From JAPLVB01 sp964353635 (GTDB lineage: Archaea > Aenigmatarchaeota > Aenigmatarchaeia > QMZP01): a stretch of DNA of 17,447 nucleotides. Where the stretch lies: the NCBI GenBank assembly GCA_964353635.1, contig CAYGVS010000022.1:1-17447 (forward strand). Direction: 5' to 3'. Numbering within the stretch: position 1 is the first letter of the stretch; every line of letters starts with the position of its first letter. Shown piece after piece: positions 13,265-17,447 of this stretch. The notes beneath the pieces were generated by a model. That model made no database searches. It was not told where the DNA came from and was given only the letters and a program-made list of their open reading frames with translations. The position numbers and the translations under genes are program-made.

Positions 13265-13486
13265 ATGACATTCGAAAGAGTCAAGAAGCAGATTGAGAAG
13301 AAGCCTGTCAAGCTTGCCAGGTTCCAGAAGTTCAACGCGCCCAAGAAGAGGAAATTCGGGAAGAACGTCCACAAATGCAGGAGGTGCGGAAGGACAGGAG
13401 GAGTAATCCGCAAATACGGCCTGGTTTACTGCAGGCAGTGCTTCAGGGAGGATGCAGAGAAGCTGGGCTTCAGGAAATACAGCTAA
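13265..13486 (+). CDS. rps14: 30S ribosomal protein S14 (uS14), zinc-binding type
   Basis: Small-subunit head protein S14. The zinc-binding pattern CRRCGRTGG ... GLVYCRQCFRE (CxxC 16 residues apart from CxxC) is clear, followed by the conserved C-terminal LGFRKYS. The protein has 73 residues against about 50-56 in most archaea; the excess is a basic N-terminal stretch of about 20 residues (MTFERVKKQIEKKPVKLAR). ATG 13265 is the only in-frame ATG before the zinc motif. Confidence 0.94.
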   Translation: MTFERVKKQIEKKPVKLARFQKFNAPKKRKFGKNVHKCRRCGRTGGVIRKYGLVYCRQCFREDAEKLGFRKYS

Positions 13487-13492
13487 ATGTAT

Positions 13493-13513
13493 AGAAGCTG
13501 CCAGCCAGCTTCT
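13493..13513 (+). promoter_or_regulatory. Perfect hairpin between S14 and S8
   Basis: AGAAGCTG 13493-13500 pairs perfectly with CAGCTTCT 13506-13513 around a 5-nt loop. It stands 20 nt before the S8 ATG and just upstream of the GGTGAT Shine-Dalgarno (13525-13530). S8 is a well-known autoregulator in bacteria; a similar role here is only a hypothesis. Confidence 0.4.
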
Positions 13514-13533
13514 TTCCAAAATTTGGTGATTAA

Positions 13534-13914
13534 ATGAAACATGACCCGTTGTCTGACATGTTCACGGTGCTGAAGAACACGGAAAGCATTGGAAGGCCTG
13601 AGTGCATCGTTCCGGCTTCCAAGCTGATTAGGGAGGTCCTTAAGGTTATCCAGCAGCACAAATACATAGCAAGCTACGAGTTCGTGGAAGACGGAAAGGG
13701 AGGCATGTTCAAGGTGAAGCTCTCCGGCAGGATAAACAATTGCGGGGTAATCAAACCCAGGTTCTCAGTCAAGAAGGGCGAGTTCATCAAATGGGAGAAG
13801 AGGTATCTCCCGGCCAGCGGCACAGGTATCCTGATAGTCTCCACGTCCGCAGGCGTATCCGACCAGAGGCATGCTTCCATTGCAGGGGGCAGGCTCCTTG
13901 GATATATCTATTGA
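13534..13914 (+). CDS. rps8: 30S ribosomal protein S8 (uS8)
   Basis: Primary 16S rRNA-binding protein of the small-subunit body. The 126 residues include the N-terminal DPLSDMFTVLKNTESIGRPE, ASKLIREVLKVIQQHKYI, CGVIKPRFSVKKGEFIKWEKRYLPASGTGILIVSTSAGV (split) and the terminal GGRLLGYIY. Length is slightly below the usual 130. GGTGAT at 13525 gives a Shine-Dalgarno. In archaea L6 normally follows; here L30e does. Confidence 0.96.
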   Translation: MKHDPLSDMFTVLKNTESIGRPECIVPASKLIREVLKVIQQHKYIASYEFVEDGKGGMFKVKLSGRINNCGVIKPRFSVKKGEFIKWEKRYLPASGTGILIVSTSAGVSDQRHASIAGGRLLGYIY

Positions 13915-13925
13915 GGGTGCGGCTC

Positions 13926-14192
13926 ATGACTAACATAAACCAGGAAATAAGGGATGCGATTAAGGAAGGGAAGATGGTGATAGGGACAAGGACTGTCATG
14001 AAAGGCGCAAAAAGGGGTTCTGTCAGCAGCATAATATATGCATCCAACTGCCCAGAGAACACAAAGAAGGACCTGCAATACTATGCCTCAGGAGAGTTCA
14101 TCTCAGTAAAGGAGTTCAAAGGTAGCTCCTTCCAGCTGGGAGAGCTATGTGGCAAGCCGTTCAATGTCTTGCTTATCGGGATAAAGAAATAG
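13926..14192 (+). CDS. rpl30e: 50S ribosomal protein L30e (eL30)
   Basis: L7Ae/L30e-fold RNA-binding ribosomal protein of archaea and eukaryotes, 88 residues. Family marks are INQEIRDAIKEGKMVIGTRTV, IIYASNCPENTKKDLQYYA and ELCGKPFNVLLIG. ATG 13926 has GGGTG upstream and matches the family N-terminus; the longer frame from 13740 lies in S8. In most archaea L30e stands between the RNA polymerase A'' gene and nusA-S12-S7. Here only its nusA neighbour is kept, and it directly follows S8 by 11 nt. Confidence 0.94.
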   Translation: MTNINQEIRDAIKEGKMVIGTRTVMKGAKRGSVSSIIYASNCPENTKKDLQYYASGEFISVKEFKGSSFQLGELCGKPFNVLLIGIKK

Positions 14193-14201
14193 CCATGGGG
14201 C

Positions 14202-14209
14202 TTAAATAA
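14202..14209 (+). promoter_or_regulatory. TATA box for the nusA-like gene
   Basis: TTAAATAA, inside the palindrome CTTAAATAAG, predicts a start near 14231, giving a very short leader that begins with the GAGGTG Shine-Dalgarno at 14234-14239. Confidence 0.45.
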
Positions 14210-14243
14210 GCTGCATGGGCAATATTTAATGCAGAGGTGTCTG

Positions 14244-14648
14244 ATGTCTGTCAAGCTTGAGACGCAGTCGATAAGGACAATAGCCGCATTCGAGAAGATA
14301 ACAGAAGTGCATGCGAAGGATTGCCTGATAACAGATGATTGTGTGTATTTTATTGTTGACCCCGAGAAGGTCGGGCTTGTGATAGGCAAGAACGGCTCTG
14401 TCATCAAGGAGCTCAGGAGGGTCTTCGGCAAGACGGTAAGGATCTTTGGATACTACGACAACCCGGAGGCCTTCATCAGGAACACGTACCCTACTGCGAA
14501 AAGCATGGACATCAACAACGGAGGGATAACCGTCACGCTTCCAGAAGAGGACAAGATAGCTGCCATTGGAAAAAACGGAAGGAACATAAAGGCTGTGAGG
14601 GAGATAATGAATAGGCACTTCTCAGTGAAGAACCTGAGGATAAAATAG
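14244..14648 (+). CDS. nusA: NusA-like KH-domain transcription/RNA-binding factor
   Basis: Archaeal NusA homologue, consisting only of the two KH domains (no S1 or N-terminal polymerase-binding domain), 134 residues. Both GXXG loops are seen: VGLVIGKNGSVIKELRRVFG near residues 46-65 and IAAIGKNGRNIKAVREIM near 105-122. It opens with the family VKLETQSIRTIAAFEKITEV. I chose ATG 14244, 4 nt after GAGGTG; ATG 14229 is a leaderless alternative adding five residues. The bacterial role in pausing and termination is known; the archaeal role is less clear. Confidence 0.9.
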   Translation: MSVKLETQSIRTIAAFEKITEVHAKDCLITDDCVYFIVDPEKVGLVIGKNGSVIKELRRVFGKTVRIFGYYDNPEAFIRNTYPTAKSMDINNGGITVTLPEEDKIAAIGKNGRNIKAVREIMNRHFSVKNLRIK

Positions 14649-14670
14649 GCGTGCTGTAAGCCGCCGGGTT

Positions 14671-14678
14671 TTTATAAA
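14671..14678 (+). promoter_or_regulatory. TATA box for rpoD
   Basis: TTTATAAA predicts a start near 14700, about 10 nt before the rpoD ATG at 14711. It follows a GC-rich stretch (GCCGCCGGG). Confidence 0.6.
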
Positions 14679-14710
14679 TGGACTGCTAAGAAAATAAGGA
14701 TCTGGTGAAT

Positions 14711-15508
14711 ATGAAAGTCACTCTATCAAGCAAAAAAGGGAACCCAATNNNNNNNNNNAACACAATTCTGTTCGTGATGCAAGGAACGACCCCTGCCTTT
14801 GCGAACGCACTCAGGAGGATAATGATTTCAGAAGTCCCTACCATTGCCATAGACAGAGTGGATTTCCACGCAAACGATTCCGTGCTCTTTGACGAGATGA
14901 TAGCGCACAGGTTGGGCCTTATCCCGCTCTCATTCACGCCAGATAAGCTCAACTTCAAGGGCTCTTGCAAATGTGGAGGCAAAGGCTGCTCGCTCTGCGA
15001 GGTGGTCTTCGCTCTGGAGAAGACAGGCCCCTGCATGGTCTACTCAGGGAATATGAAGTCCTCGAACAAGGATGTCAAGCCCACGAGCCCGGACTTCCCT
15101 ATAGTGGAGCTCCTCAAAGGGCAGGGCATAAAGTTCGAAGCCACTGCAATAGTGGGAACAGGTAAGCAGCATGCCAGGTGGCAGGCTGCCAACGCATCCT
15201 ACCAGTACTATCCGGAAATCGTGGCCAAGGACACTGCAGCTGCCAAGAAATGCATGAAGAGCTGCCCAAAGGACCTTGTGGATATGAAAGGCGCCAAGAT
15301 AGTGATTGCGGACCCTGAGAAATGCGACATCTGCATGGCGTGCGTTGAGGGCTGCGATGGAGTGGAAATAAAGACCGACCCGACCAGGTTCATATTCAGG
15401 GTAGAGTCGATATCAGGCCTTAAGCCGGATTACATCATATCCAAGGCAGTGGAGATACTTGAAGGGAAGGCTGAGGATTTCAGGAAGGAGCTCAAGAAGC
15501 TTGATTAA
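14711..15508 (+). CDS. rpoD: DNA-directed RNA polymerase subunit D (with Fe-S domain)
   Basis: Archaeal RNA polymerase subunit D (eukaryotic Rpb3, half of the bacterial alpha dimer), which pairs with subunit L to start enzyme assembly. Conserved parts: TTPAFANALRRIMISEVPTIAID split near 26-48, DEMIAHRLGLIPL (61-73), a zinc-type cluster Cys86, 88, 93, 96, and the ferredoxin-like insert. In that insert motif 2 is full (Cys205, 208, 211, 215), while motif 1 keeps only Cys181 and 185, so one [4Fe-4S]/[3Fe-4S] cluster is expected. About 265 residues. Ten Ns at 14749-14758 hide residues 13-16; the frame is kept across them. GTG 14705 is an alternative start. Confidence 0.93.
   Translation: MKVTLSSKKGNPXXXXNTILFVMQGTTPAFANALRRIMISEVPTIAIDRVDFHANDSVLFDEMIAHRLGLIPLSFTPDKLNFKGSCKCGGKGCSLCEVVFALEKTGPCMVYSGNMKSSNKDVKPTSPDFPIVELLKGQGIKFEATAIVGTGKQHARWQAANASYQYYPEIVAKDTAAAKKCMKSCPKDLVDMKGAKIVIADPEKCDICMACVEGCDGVEIKTDPTRFIFRVESISGLKPDYIISKAVEILEGKAEDFRKELKKLD
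14749..14758. other. Assembly gap (10 Ns)
   Basis: Ten unknown bases inside the 5' part of rpoD. The reading frame continues if the gap is really 10 nt, but the true length is not known. Confidence 0.99.
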
Positions 15509-15513
15509 AGAAA

Positions 15514-15535
15514 GAAGGCGACTCTTGTCGCCTTC
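15514..15535 (+). terminator. Hairpin after rpoD, first copy of a repeated hairpin
   Basis: GAAGGCGAC 15514-15522 pairs perfectly with GTCGCCTTC 15527-15535, loop TCTT, only 5 nt after the rpoD stop. A short CATCTTT follows, so a terminator or 3'-end stabiliser is possible, though archaeal termination usually depends on U-tracts and not on hairpins. Related arms recur at 15817 and 15854. Confidence 0.45.
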
Positions 15536-15605
15536 CATCTTTCGGGGCCTGCTCGGCTGTGAAAGTTATTATATTCTATCCCTCCAATTATATACAGGTG
15601 TTGAG

Positions 15606-15809
15606 ATGAGCGCCAAGCTTGTTCTTGCATGGATCGTAGGCGGCCTTTTCCTTCTCGGAGGTGTCTGGATCACCCAGAACCTGGAGCTCAATGTCGGGGT
15701 CACAGAATTCCAGTATGCTCTTGCCCTTGTGATTGCTTTCATCCTCATGCTGATTGCTGGATTGTGCTGGATCTCAGTGGCCGTTGCCACTAGGCACGAA
15801 ATCGGATAA
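15606..15809 (+). CDS. Small two-helix membrane protein, unknown function
   Basis: A 67-residue protein with two clear transmembrane helices, about residues 5-24 (LVLAWIVGGLFLLGGVWITQ) and 37-62 (YALALVIAFILMLIAGLCWI and following), joined by a short polar loop NLELNVGVTEF. No family recognised. AGGTG at 15596-15600 gives a Shine-Dalgarno 5 nt before ATG 15606; an AT-rich TATTATAT at 15568-15575 may be its promoter. The open frame reaches back to 15459 inside rpoD, but that part is not coding. The gene stands between related hairpins, with one just before it and two after. Confidence 0.72.
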   Translation: MSAKLVLAWIVGGLFLLGGVWITQNLELNVGVTEFQYALALVIAFILMLIAGLCWISVAVATRHEIG

Positions 15810-15816
15810 ATGGAAA

Positions 15817-15838
15817 GAAGGTGATAAAAATCGCCTTC
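15817..15838 (+). repeat. Second copy of the repeated hairpin
   Basis: GAAGGTGAT 15817-15825 pairs with ATCGCCTTC 15830-15838 around AAAA: nine pairs with one G-U. Compared with the first copy the left arm changed GGCGAC to GGTGAT and the right arm GTCGCC to ATCGCC, so pairing is kept while the sequence changed. It starts 8 nt after the membrane-protein stop. Confidence 0.5.
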
Positions 15839-15853
15839 AACTGATTCTGGAAA

Positions 15854-15910
15854 GAAGGCGACAATAAGAGAGACGTTGACAGGAGTCAACTTCCAGCCAC
15901 AGTCGCCTTC
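15854..15910 (+). repeat. Third, expanded copy of the repeated hairpin
   Basis: GAAGGCGAC 15854-15862 pairs with GTCGCCTTC 15902-15910 at long range and encloses an inner stem, GTTGAC 15875-15880 with GTCAAC 15885-15890 (loop AGGA). CTGGAA 15847-15852 can also pair with TTCCAG 15891-15896, which would cross the outer stem as a pseudoknot or compete with it. No open frame lies inside. The stretch 15839-15938 holds no gene. Confidence 0.45.
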
Positions 15911-15938
15911 TGGTTCAAATCCGCCTCTTGTTTGAATG

Positions 15939-15946
15939 TTTATAAA
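15939..15946 (+). promoter_or_regulatory. TATA box for S15
   Basis: TTTATAAA predicts a start near 15968, leaving a leader of about 67 nt before ATG 16035. A second AT-rich element, TTATATAG at 15973-15980, would start transcription inside the leader hairpin and is less likely. Confidence 0.5.
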
Positions 15947-15991
15947 CCTATCCGGTCAATATTGATAGCAGCTTATATAGTTAATATAATC

Positions 15992-16025
15992 CTTTGAAGC
16001 CAGCGAAGCTGGCTTCATTGCAAAG
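15992..16025 (+). promoter_or_regulatory. Hairpin in the S15 leader
   Basis: GAAGCCAGC 15996-16004 pairs perfectly with GCTGGCTTC 16008-16016 around GAA, extended by T15995-A16017. Flanking CTTTG 15992-15996 and CAAAG 16021-16025 are also complementary. The stem ends right before the GCGGTG Shine-Dalgarno (16025-16030). S15 controls its own mRNA in many bacteria through varied leader structures; this would be a natural candidate in an archaeon, but there is no direct evidence. Confidence 0.42.
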
Positions 16026-16034
16026 CGGTGTTTT

Positions 16035-16496
16035 ATGGCGCGCGTGTATTCAAGGAAGAAGGGTAGGTCAGGGAGCAAGAAGCCCATGCAGAAGACTGCC
16101 ACATGGGTGAAGCTCAAGCCGGATGAGGTAGAGGAGATCATAGTCAAGCTTGCCAAGAAAGGCCACCCCTCCTCAGAGATAGGCCTCATCCTGAGGGACC
16201 AGTACGGCGTGCCTTCCATCAGGATAAAGGAGCTGCAGATGGAGGAGAGGATAGCCAGGATAATGAAGAAGCACAAGGTATACCCCCCGTTCCCCGAGGA
16301 CATGTTCAACCTCCTGAAGAAGGCCGTCACCCTCACGGCTCACATGGAGAAGAACAAGAGGGACTACACATCCAAGCGCGGCCTTCAGATAACCGAGTCC
16401 AAGATAAGAAGGCTTACCAAGTACTACAAGAGCCAGAAGTCCCTTCCTGCTGACTGGAAATATGATATAGAGAAGGCCAAGCTGCTCGTGAAGTAG
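16035..16496 (+). CDS. rps15: 30S ribosomal protein S15 (uS15)
   Basis: Small-subunit platform protein S15 in its long archaeal/eukaryotic form (153 residues against about 88 in bacteria). The archaeal N-terminal domain (MARVYSRKKGRSGSKKP, WVKLKPDEVEEIIVKLAKKGHPSSEIGLILRDQYGVPSI split) precedes the bacterial-like core with LKKAVTLTAHMEKNKRDYTSKRGLQ and SKIRRLTKYYKS, which binds 16S rRNA. A Shine-Dalgarno GCGGTG lies 4 nt upstream. It is transcribed from its own promoter. Confidence 0.96.
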   Translation: MARVYSRKKGRSGSKKPMQKTATWVKLKPDEVEEIIVKLAKKGHPSSEIGLILRDQYGVPSIRIKELQMEERIARIMKKHKVYPPFPEDMFNLLKKAVTLTAHMEKNKRDYTSKRGLQITESKIRRLTKYYKSQKSLPADWKYDIEKAKLLVK

Positions 16497-16507
16497 CCGG
16501 GCTTTGC

Positions 16508-16513
16508 TTATAT
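16508..16513 (+). promoter_or_regulatory. TATA box for the 61-residue orphan
   Basis: TTATAT is centred 26 nt before ATG 16537, fitting a leaderless transcript. The following T-rich run may also serve as the S15 termination zone. Confidence 0.4.
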
Positions 16514-16536
16514 TTTTATTTCTCCAATTATTGTTC

Positions 16537-16722
16537 ATGCTAACCGTGGAGCAGATTCTAGACTTCGCAAAAAGGGGCTGGCTAGAGCTTCCTCCGGAGC
16601 CAAGGTACAGGCCGGTTGGCCCTTACATAGCCGAGCAGAAGCCCGCAATATCCGTAGGCTCATTCGAATCTTTTGAAGACCCTGAAACCGGGGAAGTTCT
16701 TTACAAGCGCAAGACTAACTGA
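16537..16722 (+). CDS. Small orphan protein, function unknown
   Basis: A 61-residue product starting VEQILDFAKRGWLELPPEPR after the Met, with a Pro-rich middle (PVGPYIAEQKPAISVG) and an acidic turn (FEDPETGEVLYKRKTN). No family, membrane segment or metal motif seen. ATG 16537 is chosen because the TATA box is correctly spaced and the upstream extension to 16504 (hydrophobic IFLFLQLLF) is translated promoter DNA. Its 3' end overlaps the convergent threonine synthase by 8 nt. Composition is like that of the neighbours, which supports a real gene. Confidence 0.6.
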   Translation: MLTVEQILDFAKRGWLELPPEPRYRPVGPYIAEQKPAISVGSFESFEDPETGEVLYKRKTN

Positions 16723-17447
16723 AAAACATCTTCAGGCTTTCTTTTTGAGAAACGTTAACAGGCTTCCCTTTCACCCCTGTCCTGGGGCTCTTAAGCCCGT
16801 GTCCTGTTACCAAACATACAACCTTGGAGCCTTTTTCTATCTTATTCCTGGACTTTAGCAGCCCTGCAAATGAGGCTGCACCACCAGGCTCTGCAAATAG
16901 GCCCTCCCTTCTCGCCAAAAGTTCCCGCGCCTTCAGTATCTCCCTGTCTGAAACGGATTCTGCAAATCCACTGGAGTTTTTTATCGCTTTCAGTATGCCT
17001 GGCCCGTCAATGGGGTCTCCGCACTCTATTGCAGTGGCCACTGTGTGAGGGTTATTGATGGCTTGTATCGCCTTGTTTTTCTTGAATGCTTCTGCGATAG
17101 GGGCGCATCCCTGCGCCTGTATCCCCGCCATCCTGGGCAGGCTATTGATGAATCCAAGAGCCTTGAACTCAGAGAAGGCTTTCCACGTTGCTGTTATCAG
17201 CGTGCCATTGCCTATCGGACAGGAGACCCAGTCCGCTCCTGGGAGCTGGTCGCAGATCTCGAAGCCAATGGATTTCGTGCCTTCCCTCCTGTAAAGGTAA
17301 TCCCCAAGGAGGTAGGCCTTGCCTTCTCTAAAGACCTCTTCTGCCAGGGCCATGGCCTTTGTGTAATCCCCGCTTATGTGATAGACCTTTGCCCCATACG
17401 CAAGTATCTGCTCCATTTTGGTGGCAGCAGTGTCCTTTGGTGTGAAT
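16715..17447 (-). CDS. thrC: Threonine synthase, C-terminal part (runs off the window)
   Basis: PLP-dependent threonine synthase, which makes threonine from O-phosphohomoserine. Only the C-terminal 244 residues are in the window; the frame is open to the right edge, so the N-terminus with the PLP lysine lies beyond 17447. Visible parts: TAATKMEQILAYGAKVY, the phosphate-binding-like SCPIGNGTLITATWKAF, SLPRMAGIQAQGCAPIAEAF, INNPHTVATAIECGDP and EPGGAASFAGLLK, all typical of the archaeal ThrC branch. Related enzymes such as cysteate synthase share this fold, so the substrate is likely but not certain. It converges on the 61-residue orphan. Confidence 0.85.
   Translation of the reverse strand, partial: FTPKDTAATKMEQILAYGAKVYHISGDYTKAMALAEEVFREGKAYLLGDYLYRREGTKSIGFEICDQLPGADWVSCPIGNGTLITATWKAFSEFKALGFINSLPRMAGIQAQGCAPIAEAFKKNKAIQAINNPHTVATAIECGDPIDGPGILKAIKNSSGFAESVSDREILKARELLARREGLFAEPGGAASFAGLLKSRNKIEKGSKVVCLVTGHGLKSPRTGVKGKPVNVSQKESLKMFFS

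Noticed and set aside
15510..15910. CRISPR array from the repeated GAAGGCGAC unit
   Set aside because: Only three copies, unequal spacing and each is half of a hairpin with its partner arm beside it; no cas genes are present.
15912..15922. GGTTCAAATCC, resembling a tRNA T-loop
   Set aside because: The flanking bases pair for only two to three positions and no acceptor, D or anticodon arms can be placed around it on either strand.

Overview
The window is archaeal. The ribosomal proteins are of archaeal type (S4e, L30e, long S15, S17 and L24 forms). They lie with archaeal markers: aIF1/SUI1, RNase P protein Rpp29, the short KH-only NusA homologue and RNA polymerase subunit D with an Fe-S domain. 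Promoters are TATA boxes, mostly centred 24-28 nt before an ATG, as in leaderless archaeal transcription. Shine-Dalgarno sites (GGAGG, GGTGA, GAGGTG) occur inside operons. TAA, TGA and TAG all serve as stops. A run of 10 Ns at 14749-14758 shows this is a draft assembly. I cannot name the lineage; the broken-up ribosomal operon would fit a DPANN or divergent euryarchaeal genome.

Layout. (1) 1-1154: an endonuclease IV-like gene, then a small orphan on the minus strand. (2) 1155-3405: an oxoacid:ferredoxin oxidoreductase operon (gamma, delta, cutA, alpha) with no beta subunit. (3) 3447-5169: an ABC-2 exporter, ATPase plus permease. (4) 5319-9732: L4, L23, L2, S19, orphan, L22, orphan, S3, L29, SUI1. 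L3 is absent from the head, and two AT-richer orphan genes flank L22. (5) 9819-10578: rnp1, an AT-rich minus-strand reading frame broken by one TAG, and a predicted three-way-junction RNA with its own TATA box. (6) 10579-13914: S17, L14, L24, S4e, L5, S14, S8. The usual next block (L6 to SecY) is missing. (7) 13926-15508: L30e, nusA-like and rpoD, which in most archaea belong to other operons. (8) 15514-16034: a cluster of related hairpins around a 67-residue two-helix membrane protein, then an S15 leader with a strong hairpin. (9) 16035-17447: S15, a 61-residue orphan, and the 3' part of a threonine synthase on the minus strand.

Most of the window encodes the translation machinery, with transcription (RpoD, NusA-like), initiation (aIF1) and tRNA maturation (Rpp29) placed beside it. 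Genes in the operons often overlap by 4-11 nt, which suggests translational coupling. No tRNA, rRNA, CRISPR array or insertion sequence was recognised. The points most worth following are the structured intergenic RNAs ahead of ribosomal genes, the two orphans embedded around L22, the interrupted minus-strand frame, and the hairpin family between rpoD and S15.
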